Origin: Bacteroidales bacterium
GTDB taxonomy: Bacteria > Bacteroidota > Bacteroidia > Bacteroidales > F082
DNA: 64,000 nt
NCBI GenBank assembly: GCA_013141455.1
Contig: JABFQW010000003.1
Coordinates: 1-64,000, forward strand
Direction: 5' to 3'
Below the pieces are notes generated by a model that was not told the DNA's origin, did no database searches, and saw nothing but the letters and a program-made list of their open reading frames with translations. Positions 33,740-43,127 of this stretch are shown piece by piece; positions within the stretch are counted from its first letter, which is position 1; each line of letters starts with the position of its first letter. Both the position numbers and the translations under genes were made by a program.

Positions 33740-36700
33740 ATGAAACTTTTTAGAACAATAAGCATGTTGGCATGTGTTACAAGCCTTAACCTGATATTTA
33801 TCGGTAAGGTGTTGTCTCAAGGTGCTGAAAGCCAAACTTCCTTAGTGGATACAACAATTCATTTGTCGGATGTAGGCAATACATTGCAACTGAATCAGGA
33901 ACAATTGCAGCGAATCCCCTTTCACAAACTGTCATCCTACGGATTATTAGCCCCATCGGCCTATAGTTTGAAAGGAGATCGGATGTACTTTTATGGTATT
34001 TCGGTTACTGACAGTCACACTTTTATTGATGGGATGTTAATTAGCGATGCTTCCGATTTTCCGGTCAGGGTGTTGCAATCGTACCAACTTTTCACCAGCA
34101 GGTTACCCATTGGGATGGGTTTTTCTTCGGTCGGAATAACCTCCCTTGAAACGATGATCCCCACCGAGAAATTTAGTGCGATTGCTGATATTTACAGTGA
34201 TCAGGCTTATAATCTGCATAGTATCAATGGCGAACTGGCATTCAATATACCCTTATCAACTAAAGGTAAAAGAACAGGAAATACCCCGGGGCCAACACTT
34301 CTTATTGCAGCAAAGTTTGCCAAATCGGACAATACCGATCCCATCTGGAAAAAAACGATGAAATTAAATCAGGAAAGTCTCTCACGTTTCACTTCCCATC
34401 CTTACAGACCAAATCCCGATTATCCGTCGAATGATTTAAATACTGAATTTGTTAAACAAGCCGATCTTATAAATCAAAAAGTGCCTGATAACAATGGCAA
34501 AACAGGTATTTATCCTTTTCTGAAACTGAGCATTCCGGTTACGAAGAATGCCACGCTAAGTCTTGGAAGTTATTCAGTTATTGATAAAACAGATGTCTTT
34601 GACCACAATAACGCCATGTTTAACGCAAGCAACAATGCTGTCCGTAGCCGCCGTAATTTTGATAATTCCATAAACTGGAACCATCAGATTGATGTGAATG
34701 CCGATCTCAAACTTACCTATGACCTTCAACTGCAATACGCTAACCATTTCGAAAGGACCGAAAGCGCCGAACACGGTAACAACTTTTTCGATTACGGCTA
34801 TATTGGCAAATTCATGTCCTACAAAACCGATACCTACGAGATTGGCAATGTCGAGGTTGACGGACAATATTATTCTAACGTGATACTGTTAAATTCACAT
34901 GATTACGATACCCTTGTTACCTTTGAACCCTCAGCAATTAATCCTTCGGTATCGGTTTACACAACGGATGTTTATGCCAACAAACTGAACCATAAATTTC
35001 GAAATATGGACGAGCTTGCTTTGGCTGGAGGGCTAATCAATGGTATGCAACCCAATTCAGTTTATGATTTGTACAACAATACTGGTACAGTTTCCAATAA
35101 TTATCAGGAGATGTCAGAGGAAAAAATTCGGGTTGCATTCAATATGAAAGCGGATTATAAGTCGCATCATTTTCTGATTGGCGGGGAATATAACCGCGAA
35201 ACAAACAGCCATTATTCAGTTGCACCTGTTGGCCTTTGGAATCTTGTCAGGGGGCTTACAAATTTTCACATAATCGAACTTGATAGATTGAATCCAATAC
35301 TTGTTGAGCATAATGGATCATTTGATACTGTAAAGTTTAACCGGAAATATGATGCAAATTCACAGCGGATTTTTGATTATAATCTGCGTCAGAAACTTGG
35401 CCTTTCAACGGATGGAGTCGATTATATCATGACAGATTCATACGACCGTGAAAATAATACGATCAGTTATTATGATGAATACAATACCTTGCATACAATC
35501 AACACGCCCGATAATCTTTTTTCACTTGATATGTTCTCCCCCGATGAGTTGCTCAATTATGGTAATGCTTACATCAGTTATGCCGGTTACAATTTTTCAG
35601 GTGGCAAAGCAAAGGGCAGTAACAATCCGTATTCCTTCTTCGATGACTTTAGTATAAACGCTTCTAAACCTGAATATTGGGCAGCTTATTTTCAGGATGA
35701 ATTCAAATGGAAAGGGCTTCGTGCCTGCATAGGACTAAGGATTGATGTGTATGATGCCAACCGCCCGGTTCTTAACGATATTTATTCATTGTATCCCGCT
35801 TACAATGTGAAGGAAGCCTTAACGGAAGGAAGTATCGAATTTGTAAAACCAGGAGATATTGGTGATGACTATATGGTATATGTAGATAAGGTAAACGAGC
35901 CAAACAGGGTGGTGGGTTACCGGGATGGGGACAACTGGTATAATGCTGAAGGAATAAAGATCATGGATCCTTTAAGTTTGGATGTTGGGAGTGGAGTTTG
36001 TCCCTATTTAAAATACCCGGAAATTAGATTAGGGAAGGAAAACTGGAAGCCCGAAATGACTTTCCGTGATTATACAAAAACAATGAATCTTTTACCTCAG
36101 TTTAGTCTGGATTATTCTATTTCTGAACGGCTTAACATCTACACGAATTATAGTTCATCAACACGAAATCCACAGTATCTGTCTGATTTTCGACCGGAAA
36201 TATATTACAACTGGTTAAGCAGTGGAAGCACAGAGATTATACCAAATCCGGCGCTCAAACCCGTCAGGACCGGAATCCTGTTTGCCGGTGCCAAAGGTAT
36301 TGTGTGGAAAAATCTGGTGGCCGACATTGCCTATCTTGTCACATCCGTGGATAATTACATAACGATGAAATATCTGCTCGGTGCATTTCCCAAAAGGTAT
36401 TTTACGGTTGACAATGCAAATAATAGAATCTCAACCAATGGTTTTCAGGCAAAAATACATTGGCTTAATCCACAAAATTCAGGTGTTTCGGCAGGCATGA
36501 ACCTCGCAAAAACCTATGCAAACAAGGAAGACCTGACCTATTTTCAGGTCAGTGATTTGGTATTGAATGCCAATATCGGATATCGGTTTGAAAGTAAGGA
36601 GATTTCACGAATGCCGGCATCGGAATACCTGGGTTTCATGCAGGGCCTTTCGTTACAGTTGTTTTATCAGTTTCGTCACGGAACCCCATATATCCATACC

Positions 36701-37033
36701 GCCAACAATAATCATAAAAGCACCCGACTGACACCAAATGTAAATTTATTCAACCTGAATGTTCAAAAGGATATTACAATCAATAAGAAGGCGAAGCTAA
36801 CTATTTATCTGAATATCGAAAACCTGTTCAATTTCAAAAACGTGTTTGAGGTTTACACCAAAACCGGTAGTGCTACTGATGATGGTTTTCTCACTGATCC
36901 CGCATGGCAACGTTTTATTAACACGCAGACCAATCCCGATTCATACCGGATGCTATATCAATTGCAACTGTATAACCCGGCCTATTTCGATATTCCCCGG
37001 ATATGGCGTATTGGGTTGATAGTCAAATATTAA
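33740..37033 (+). CDS. TonB-dependent-receptor-like outer-membrane protein
   Basis: The 1097-residue protein has a signal peptide (cleavage near 27) and a long beta-barrel part. Barrel features include the YTNYSSSTRNPQYLSDFRPE strand and the C-terminal IYLNIENLFNFKNVFEVY and IPRIWRIGLIVKY ending in an aromatic residue, typical of Oar-like receptors. The N-terminal carboxypeptidase-like domain common in this phylum is absent and the plug (about 40-130) is weak, which makes the transported substrate uncertain. It is divergent from the arsR unit and 79 bp ahead of the FAD oxidoreductase. Confidence 0.85.
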   Translation: MKLFRTISMLACVTSLNLIFIGKVLSQGAESQTSLVDTTIHLSDVGNTLQLNQEQLQRIPFHKLSSYGLLAPSAYSLKGDRMYFYGISVTDSHTFIDGMLISDASDFPVRVLQSYQLFTSRLPIGMGFSSVGITSLETMIPTEKFSAIADIYSDQAYNLHSINGELAFNIPLSTKGKRTGNTPGPTLLIAAKFAKSDNTDPIWKKTMKLNQESLSRFTSHPYRPNPDYPSNDLNTEFVKQADLINQKVPDNNGKTGIYPFLKLSIPVTKNATLSLGSYSVIDKTDVFDHNNAMFNASNNAVRSRRNFDNSINWNHQIDVNADLKLTYDLQLQYANHFERTESAEHGNNFFDYGYIGKFMSYKTDTYEIGNVEVDGQYYSNVILLNSHDYDTLVTFEPSAINPSVSVYTTDVYANKLNHKFRNMDELALAGGLINGMQPNSVYDLYNNTGTVSNNYQEMSEEKIRVAFNMKADYKSHHFLIGGEYNRETNSHYSVAPVGLWNLVRGLTNFHIIELDRLNPILVEHNGSFDTVKFNRKYDANSQRIFDYNLRQKLGLSTDGVDYIMTDSYDRENNTISYYDEYNTLHTINTPDNLFSLDMFSPDELLNYGNAYISYAGYNFSGGKAKGSNNPYSFFDDFSINASKPEYWAAYFQDEFKWKGLRACIGLRIDVYDANRPVLNDIYSLYPAYNVKEALTEGSIEFVKPGDIGDDYMVYVDKVNEPNRVVGYRDGDNWYNAEGIKIMDPLSLDVGSGVCPYLKYPEIRLGKENWKPEMTFRDYTKTMNLLPQFSLDYSISERLNIYTNYSSSTRNPQYLSDFRPEIYYNWLSSGSTEIIPNPALKPVRTGILFAGAKGIVWKNLVADIAYLVTSVDNYITMKYLLGAFPKRYFTVDNANNRISTNGFQAKIHWLNPQNSGVSAGMNLAKTYANKEDLTYFQVSDLVLNANIGYRFESKEISRMPASEYLGFMQGLSLQLFYQFRHGTPYIHTANNNHKSTRLTPNVNLFNLNVQKDITINKKAKLTIYLNIENLFNFKNVFEVYTKTGSATDDGFLTDPAWQRFINTQTNPDSYRMLYQLQLYNPAYFDIPRIWRIGLIVKY

Positions 37034-37089
37034 CTAACATTTGTACTGCGACTTTCGGCCCTTTACCTCCATCACCCGGGTCAATTGCC

Positions 37090-37097
37090 TACTTTTG
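37090..37097 (+). promoter_or_regulatory. -7 box deciding the start of the FAD oxidoreductase
   Basis: TACTTTTG matches TAnnTTTG. It lies inside the longer frame that opens at the TTG at 37041, and 16 bases before the GTG at 37113. If used, only the GTG start is possible from this promoter. Confidence 0.45.
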
Positions 37098-37112
37098 TCA
37101 AAAAAAACAGAA

Positions 37113-38291
37113 GTGCTGAAATATTACGATTATGTGGTCATAGGGTCAGGAATAGCCGGAATAAACGCGTCTGAATCTATCAGAAAACAGGATGCTTCAG
37201 GTAAAATACTACTGATAAACGGCGAAGATCGACTGCCTTACAAACGAACATCGATCAGTAAAAGACTTTCCGCAGGATTTCAAAAAGAAGAACTGGCGCT
37301 TAAACCGGTTGAATGGTACGAACAGATGACCATCGAACTTGTGAATGGAACTGTTAGTCAGGTATTGTTAGAGACAAAGGAATTGATTCTTGGGAACGAA
37401 AAAATCCAGTGGAACAAACTGATCATGTGCACCGGCTCAAAACCAGTTGAGATATACCCGATTTTGCCACCATGGGCCGGGCTTCATTATTTCAGAAATG
37501 CTGCTGATGTCGATTTCATTCGTTCACAAAACAAAGGGAATGAACATATTGTGATTATAGGTGGTGGAGTTCAGGGGATCGAGCTTACCGAACAAATGCT
37601 GTCATTGGGCAACAAAGTCAGTTTGATTCACCACGCGAAAATGTTGATGAACCGACATTTTGATGATTTCATGGCTGACCATTTGGGGCAATTGCTGAAA
37701 GAAAAAGGTGTGGAAGTGTTTCTCGAAACTCAGGCAATTGCTATGCAAAAGATTGAAAATAAATGTTTTGAAATTATATTGGATCGAGGTGAGCCCCTGC
37801 GTTACGATAAAATTATTGTAAGTATCGGAACGATGCCCGATATACATTTGGCCAGCGAAGCCGGATTGAAAACCAACAAAGGGATTTTAGTGGATCAATT
37901 TCTAAAAACCTCTCATCCAGATGTTTATGCTGCCGGTGATGTGGCCGAGCATTCGGGCGGTTTGGTAAGCGGTTTATGGCATGCGGCCGAAAAACAAGGA
38001 ATGATTGCCGGTGCAAATGCTACGGGTAAGCAATTCGAATTCGAAAAAACCAATTTCCGGCTCAAATTAAACGCATTTAATCAATATTATTTTTCGATGA
38101 ACCCACAAATCGACAATCCTGAATTTGAAGATGTTATCTGCCAGAAAGACGATAAATATTATCGGTTATTTTTTGCAGAAGAACGGTTATGTGGTGCATT
38201 GATGATGAACGACAAGGACAAGGCAAAACTGTTGGAAACTGCTATCAGGGAATCGGTTGAAAGGGTGGAGATTATGCGTGTTTTCCCCTGA
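37113..38291 (+). CDS. NAD(P)/FAD-dependent oxidoreductase (rubredoxin/nitrite-reductase-like)
   Basis: The 392-residue protein begins directly with a dinucleotide fold, YYDYVVIGSGIAGINAS, has a second one at IVIIGGGVQGIELTEQ (about 150-165) and the late FAD motif DVYAAGDVAEH. This order is that of the class I pyridine nucleotide-disulphide family that reduces rubredoxin or ferredoxin-like partners. The frame is open from a TTG at 37041, but no family homology precedes the GTG at 37113, and a promoter -7 box lies between. The redox partner is not encoded nearby. Confidence 0.83.
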   Translation: MLKYYDYVVIGSGIAGINASESIRKQDASGKILLINGEDRLPYKRTSISKRLSAGFQKEELALKPVEWYEQMTIELVNGTVSQVLLETKELILGNEKIQWNKLIMCTGSKPVEIYPILPPWAGLHYFRNAADVDFIRSQNKGNEHIVIIGGGVQGIELTEQMLSLGNKVSLIHHAKMLMNRHFDDFMADHLGQLLKEKGVEVFLETQAIAMQKIENKCFEIILDRGEPLRYDKIIVSIGTMPDIHLASEAGLKTNKGILVDQFLKTSHPDVYAAGDVAEHSGGLVSGLWHAAEKQGMIAGANATGKQFEFEKTNFRLKLNAFNQYYFSMNPQIDNPEFEDVICQKDDKYYRLFFAEERLCGALMMNDKDKAKLLETAIRESVERVEIMRVFP

Positions 38292-38382
38292 GATTGCCTG
38301 AAAAGGATAATTCCGGCAATTGGTGAACGTAAATAATATGAAAAGCATTGACCGTATTTTTCCGGCAAATCTGAATATACCT

Positions 38383-38390
38383 TACATTTG
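38383..38390 (+). promoter_or_regulatory. -7 box upstream of mrp
   Basis: TACATTTG matches TAnnTTTG and lies 45 bases before the mrp start. A T-rich block at 38357-38361 is the only -33 candidate. Confidence 0.45.
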
Positions 38391-38435
38391 TGCCGTTGTA
38401 CGTTGTTGCATTAATGAAGTCTAAGTAAGAATAGT

Positions 38436-39476
38436 ATGTTATTAACAAAAAGTCAGGTATTAGAAGTCCTGAAAGGTGTCATCTATTTTGCAAAAGGGGA
38501 TAATATTGTAAGCCTGGGCATGATTGATGATTTTGAAACCGGTGAAGATGAGGTGAAAATCAGGATTATTTTCCCGCGATTGGATGAACCGGCTGTAAAT
38601 ATAGTTTCAAATTCGGCTAAAAAAGCCATTCAGGATGCCTTCGGCGCCCATGTCGAGGTGAAAATCACACCGGTAAGTGAGAAGGAAAAAGGCCGTGGTC
38701 CATTGGCTGGTGTGAGAAATATCATTGCAGTAGCATCAGGCAAAGGTGGTGTTGGTAAATCGACAGTTGCAGCAAATTTAGCCATCGCCCTGGCACGTTC
38801 AGGTTCGAAAGTCGGATTGGTTGATGCCGATATTTATGGCCCATCGGTCCCGATGATGTTTGGTATCGGCGACGAGCAGCCCGGCGTTTATGAACGGGAA
38901 GGAAAACCGACCATCATCCCCATCGAAAAATATGGAATCCGATTGCTTTCGATCGGTTTTTTTGTCGATACCGAAAAGGCATTGATATGGCGCGGACCAA
39001 TGGCGACAAGCGCTTTAAACCAGTTACTTCGCGATGCCGATTGGGGTGTACTCGATTATTTGGTTATCGATCTGCCTCCCGGAACCGGTGATATCCAACT
39101 CACCCTTGCACAGTCGTATTCAATTACCGGTGCTATTGTGGTTACCACGCCACAAAAAGTTGCTTTTGCCGATGTGAAAAGAGCCGCTGCAATGTTCCGT
39201 CAGGAAAAACTGACGATTCCATTACTCGGTTTGATAGAGAATATGGCCTATTTCACACCACTCGATATGCCCGATAAAAAATACTATATTTTCGGAAAAG
39301 GGCAAGGTGAATCGTTTGCGGATCAGTTGGGGATACCATTACTCGGACAAATTCCATTAGTTGAATCAATCTCTGAATCGGGAGATAAAGGCAGCCCGAT
39401 TGCATTGGATGAAACATCGCCCGTTACCAAAGCATTTGATAAGGTGGCCCTGGAAATTAAAAAGCAGGTTCCATAA
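38436..39476 (+). CDS. mrp: Mrp/ApbC-type iron-sulphur cluster carrier ATPase
   Basis: The 346-residue protein joins an N-terminal MIP18/DUF59 domain (about 1-85) to a ParA-type ATPase with the deviant Walker A VASGKGGVGKST near 105-116 and LVDADIYGPS. It loads and delivers Fe-S clusters. The C-terminal CxxC seen in many Mrp proteins is missing; the corresponding stretch reads NMAYFTPLDMPDKKYYIFG. The NFU-type scaffold follows 36 bp later, so the two act in one Fe-S assembly unit. Confidence 0.93.
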   Translation: MLLTKSQVLEVLKGVIYFAKGDNIVSLGMIDDFETGEDEVKIRIIFPRLDEPAVNIVSNSAKKAIQDAFGAHVEVKITPVSEKEKGRGPLAGVRNIIAVASGKGGVGKSTVAANLAIALARSGSKVGLVDADIYGPSVPMMFGIGDEQPGVYEREGKPTIIPIEKYGIRLLSIGFFVDTEKALIWRGPMATSALNQLLRDADWGVLDYLVIDLPPGTGDIQLTLAQSYSITGAIVVTTPQKVAFADVKRAAAMFRQEKLTIPLLGLIENMAYFTPLDMPDKKYYIFGKGQGESFADQLGIPLLGQIPLVESISESGDKGSPIALDETSPVTKAFDKVALEIKKQVP

Positions 39477-39512
39477 TTTAACAAACAGATAATCATATAA
39501 ATACATACAATT

Positions 39513-39761
39513 ATGTTAGAAAATAATGATGCGTTGTCAACGAAAGTTAAAAACCTGATTGATCAGGTTCGCCCCTATCTGCAACAGGATGGTGGTGATA
39601 TAAATTTCGTTGGAATCACGGATGATTTCGTTGTGAATGTTGAGCTGACAGGCGCCTGCGGGAGTTGTCCATACAGCACAATGACCTTGAAAAACGGTGT
39701 TGAAAATACCATTCGCAAAGCTATTCCTGAAATCACTGGAGTTGAAGCGATAAATCTGTGA
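39513..39761 (+). CDS. NifU C-terminal-domain (NFU) scaffold protein
   Basis: The 82-residue protein is a single NFU domain with PYLQQDGGDINFVGI and the cluster-binding CxxC in TGACGSCPYSTMTLK. It carries a 4Fe-4S cluster between two subunits. It follows mrp and probably passes clusters to or from it. Confidence 0.93.
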   Translation: MLENNDALSTKVKNLIDQVRPYLQQDGGDINFVGITDDFVVNVELTGACGSCPYSTMTLKNGVENTIRKAIPEITGVEAINL

Positions 39762-39829
39762 GATGAAAGTTTATTAAGTTGAAGGTTTGTAATGGATATT
39801 GACTCAATAAACGGAACGAACTTTCAACA

Positions 39830-41467
39830 CTAAGATAAATATCTGGCCACGATGGGCATCCTGCGTCCCATACCAAAAGCTTTTGGGGTAACACGCAGAA
39901 TAGGAGGAGTTTGGTGTCTTTTATATTCGTTTGTGTTCACAAGTTTCAAAACCCTGTTTACAATTTTCTCTTCAAAACCCATGGCAATCAGCTCTTTGGG
40001 ACCTTTCCGGCATTCGATATACTGAAACAGAATCTGATCGAGAATATCATAATCGGGTAAACTGTCGCTGTCTTTCTGGTTCGGACGCAGTTCAGCCGAA
40101 GGTGGTTTCGTAATTGTATTTTGAGGGATCACTTCACCATCTTTGTTGATGTAACGGGCCAACTCAAAAACACGTGTTTTATACACATCACCCAACACCG
40201 ACAATCCACCGTTCATATCGCCATACAAGGTTCCGTATCCAACAGCTGCCTCACTCTTATTGCTGGTATTCAGTACGATATAACCAAATTTATTTGATAA
40301 AGCCATCAGTAAAACTCCACGGATCCGGGCCTGAATATTTTCCTCGGCAAGACCGAAAGGCAGATCCTTAAACTCAGTTTCGAGTTGCACTTCAAACGAG
40401 TCGTATAATTCTTTAATCGGTATTGTTTTGTAAGGACTTCCCAGATTAATTGCCAATTGAAGAGCATCATCCACAGAATGGTCTGATGAATACTGCGATG
40501 GCATGAGTAGGCCAACAACATTTTCAGCGCCCAAAGCTTTGGCCGCCAGTACCATTGTAACAGCAGAATCGATGCCGCCCGATAATCCAAGTATAGCTTT
40601 GTTGAATCCCAATTTTTCGAAATAGTTTTTTATCCCCATCACCAAAGCATCATGAATGAGTTCAATCTCAGTAGATTCAGGTTTTGTTAATACTACGCCA
40701 CTTTCATTAAGTAAAGAATCTGTTTCGACAAGTTGCATATCTTCCCTGAAAAATGGAAGTTTGAGCTGAATTTTATTTTCAGATGATATCGCCATGGAAC
40801 CGCCATCAAAAAGCAATTCGGTTTGAGCGCCAACGTGGTTCACATAAATAAGCGGAATTTTATATTTTCCAACATTTTGCTGAAGCACTTCAGTACGCGC
40901 TTTTGCCTGCCGGTAATCGAAGGGTGAAGCAGCAATATTGATCATGAAATCAGGCTGTTGCTTCATCAATTCATCCATCGGATTGATGGTGTAAAGCGGA
41001 TCGTTTCCAATATTCCACAAATCTTCACAAATTGTCAGGGCAATTTTTTTTCCATTAAAATGAAGAATCTCAAATTCGCGCGATGGTTCAAAATATCGGT
41101 ATTCGTCGAACACATCATAATTAGGCAACAAGGCTTTTTTAAAAAATTGAACTTCCCCATTTGCAATAAATGCGGCTGAGTTGAATAAGGGTTTTCCTTT
41201 TTCGGCGAGGTTTCTGATCGGTGTGCCAACAATTACAGCAATATTTTCACATTGGCTGGCAATGTCTGCGACCGCATGCTGGCAGCGATCGATGAAATCA
41301 TCAAACTCGAGAAAATCACGTGGCGGGTAGCCACAGATAGCCAATTCTGCAAACACAACCAATTCGGCGCCAAGTGATTGCGCTTTCAATGCCTCAGCAA
41401 TTATTTTCTGTGTATTGGCTTCAAAGTTGCCAATGTGGTAATTCAGTTGTGCGAGCGCAATCTTCAT
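39830..41467 (-). CDS. nadE: Glutamine-dependent NAD+ synthase
   Basis: The 545-residue enzyme has an N-terminal nitrilase-type glutaminase with Glu in FAELAICGYPP, Lys in FFKKALLPNYD and Cys in LTICEDLW, and a C-terminal NAD synthase domain with the PP-loop LGLSGGIDSAV. It converts deamido-NAD to NAD using glutamine. I take the ATG at 41467, since KIALAQLNYHIGNFEAN is the usual family start; the longer frame would run 68 bases into the PorT gene. It starts 10 bp after porT-like stops. Confidence 0.95.
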   Translation of the reverse strand: MKIALAQLNYHIGNFEANTQKIIAEALKAQSLGAELVVFAELAICGYPPRDFLEFDDFIDRCQHAVADIASQCENIAVIVGTPIRNLAEKGKPLFNSAAFIANGEVQFFKKALLPNYDVFDEYRYFEPSREFEILHFNGKKIALTICEDLWNIGNDPLYTINPMDELMKQQPDFMINIAASPFDYRQAKARTEVLQQNVGKYKIPLIYVNHVGAQTELLFDGGSMAISSENKIQLKLPFFREDMQLVETDSLLNESGVVLTKPESTEIELIHDALVMGIKNYFEKLGFNKAILGLSGGIDSAVTMVLAAKALGAENVVGLLMPSQYSSDHSVDDALQLAINLGSPYKTIPIKELYDSFEVQLETEFKDLPFGLAEENIQARIRGVLLMALSNKFGYIVLNTSNKSEAAVGYGTLYGDMNGGLSVLGDVYKTRVFELARYINKDGEVIPQNTITKPPSAELRPNQKDSDSLPDYDILDQILFQYIECRKGPKELIAMGFEEKIVNRVLKLVNTNEYKRHQTPPILRVTPKAFGMGRRMPIVARYLS

Positions 41468-41477
41468 GTAGAAACGT

Positions 41478-42182
41478 CTAAAAAAGAAAACAAAGCTGTA
41501 ATTCGATGAAATTTGAGATGGCTTTTTGCTCAATCGAACTATCAACGGTATTCTGATCTTTCAGTATATCGAAGAAATTATTATCGAACCTTAATCCGGT
41601 AGTTATTTTATTCGATGTCCCCAATGAATATTCGAGTCCGGCACCAAGAATCAACGATTCACGTAAGAAACGGTATTGGTTGTGAACGTCTTCTTTTGTT
41701 GTTTCGTAAATAAGTAAACTATCTTCATAAAACGAATCACTTGCCTTTGCATCGAACAAGAAACCCAATCCAAACCCAATTTCACCATAAAAACTAATGG
41801 AATTCGTTTCTTCGGTCTTCATCCTGAAAACTAGGGGTAATTGAATGTACTTGGCTGATAAAGTGCGGTTTAAAGTTCCGGTAATATAAGAACTGGAACC
41901 GCCTGTCCCGGGTATCTGATGCGGATAATGATAGGCACCACGTATGAATTGTACATTAAAACCGGTATTGAACCAGTAGTTTTCCATCAGATGTATATCG
42001 CCAACAAAACCCCAGCTAAATCCCATTTTCACCCCATCACCAACGTAAGTTTCCGCGTTAGGCTTCACCCAGCCAAGATTGGGAGCTGCTTTGAACCCAA
42101 ACTGGAATGCCTTGTCCTGCGCCTTGGTTAATTGATTGAATATGAATAGAAACAATGAGAGTAAAAGTATTCGCTTAGTCAT
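41478..42182 (-). CDS. PorT-family outer-membrane beta-barrel protein
   Basis: The 234-residue protein has a signal peptide (MTKRILLLSLFLFIFNQL, cleavage after KAQ near 22) and alternating strands ending in Phe (FIELQLCFLF), as in PorT/OmpA-like barrels. The FQFGFKAAPNLGWVKP opening and the YWFNTGFNVQF strand fit the PorT family, some of whose members belong to type IX secretion, but family-level matching does not prove that role. It is probably co-transcribed with nadE. Confidence 0.85.
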   Translation of the reverse strand: MTKRILLLSLFLFIFNQLTKAQDKAFQFGFKAAPNLGWVKPNAETYVGDGVKMGFSWGFVGDIHLMENYWFNTGFNVQFIRGAYHYPHQIPGTGGSSSYITGTLNRTLSAKYIQLPLVFRMKTEETNSISFYGEIGFGLGFLFDAKASDSFYEDSLLIYETTKEDVHNQYRFLRESLILGAGLEYSLGTSNKITTGLRFDNNFFDILKDQNTVDSSIEQKAISNFIELQLCFLF

Positions 42183-42318
42183 ACGATTAAATTTTTAAGG
42201 TGTAAAGGTAATCCAACTGAATCATTCTATTGTCATTGAATCAGATAGTTTTTAATAGTTATTTGTTCATAAAAAGCTGCCACAATTAGTCAAATAAAAT
42301 GATGCAAAAATTAAAAAC

Positions 42319-42349
42319 TTGTATTCAGAAATTTGTTTCGTTATTTTTG
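42319..42349 (+). promoter_or_regulatory. Promoter of the beta-barrel gene at 42372
   Basis: TTG (42319-42321), a 20-base spacer and TATTTTTG (42342-42349) match the Bacteroidota promoter. It ends 22 bases before the ATG at 42372 and overlaps the longer frame that opens at 42333, which supports the later start. Confidence 0.65.
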
Positions 42350-42371
42350 TTCGATAATTAAACAAAAAAAC

Positions 42372-43010
42372 ATGAAAAAATTATTGCTTGTAGCCATCTT
42401 ATTCAGCCTGAGTTGCGGATTAATGGCTCAGATATCATTTGGTCCGAAAATCGGATATACCACCGGAAAATTATCGACCGACAAAAGCGACATTACAACT
42501 TCGATGAAGAGTAGTTTTTTATTTGGAGCTTTTCTGCGATTGGGTGGTAAGGTTTATTTGCAGCCGGAAGTGAACTGGTACACAGCGGGTGGCGTGTTCA
42601 AAAAACCCAGCTTAACTGGCATAAGTCCATTCGAAGATGAGGTTAATCTTAAATCTATCCAAATTCCGCTGTACTTAGGCTACAAATTACTCGACCTGAA
42701 ATTGGTTCAGGTAAGGGCTCAGGCCGGTCCAACAGCCAGTATAATTACCAGCAAATCAATTAATCCGCTAAAACCGTTGGATTATGGCGCGCAAATTAAA
42801 GAAGCAGATATTAAGGATGTATTGTGGGGTTTGCAGTTTGGCGCCGGTGTTGACGTGTTGATGTTCACGCTCGACGTTCAATATATGTTTGGGCTAAACA
42901 AACTTATTGGGGATGTTCAGGTTACAACAGACGCAGGAACAACTGAAACAGTGAAATTCGACTCACGCCAACAAGGGTTTATGGTTTCACTTGGATGGAA
43001 AATATTCTGA
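42372..43010 (+). CDS. Outer-membrane beta-barrel protein
   Basis: The 212-residue protein has a signal peptide (MKKLLLVAILFSLSCGLMAQ, cleaved after AQ) and a small barrel with strands such as ISFGPKIGYTTGK and the final QGFMVSLGWKIF. I chose the start at 42372, where the signal peptide begins, and which lies just after the promoter. It has its own terminator, so it is a single-gene unit. Function unknown. Confidence 0.87.
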   Translation: MKKLLLVAILFSLSCGLMAQISFGPKIGYTTGKLSTDKSDITTSMKSSFLFGAFLRLGGKVYLQPEVNWYTAGGVFKKPSLTGISPFEDEVNLKSIQIPLYLGYKLLDLKLVQVRAQAGPTASIITSKSINPLKPLDYGAQIKEADIKDVLWGLQFGAGVDVLMFTLDVQYMFGLNKLIGDVQVTTDAGTTETVKFDSRQQGFMVSLGWKIF

Positions 43011-43030
43011 TAATCATATATTTAAGTAAT

Positions 43031-43057
43031 AAAACCGCTATGAACTGGCGGTTTTTT
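43031..43057 (+). terminator. Intrinsic terminator after the beta-barrel gene
   Basis: AAAACCGC (43031-43038) pairs with GCGGTTTT (43048-43055), followed by more T residues. It lies 20 bases after the stop codon. Confidence 0.87.
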
Positions 43058-43127
43058 TATTTATACATACCATGACAATGAAAGCGAAAATATCTCGTTT
43101 TAGCTTGTCGAAAAAAAAAATTTAAAA

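Noticed and set aside
37041-37112. TTG start for the FAD oxidoreductase
   Set aside because: The added residues have no family match and the stretch contains a promoter -7 box.
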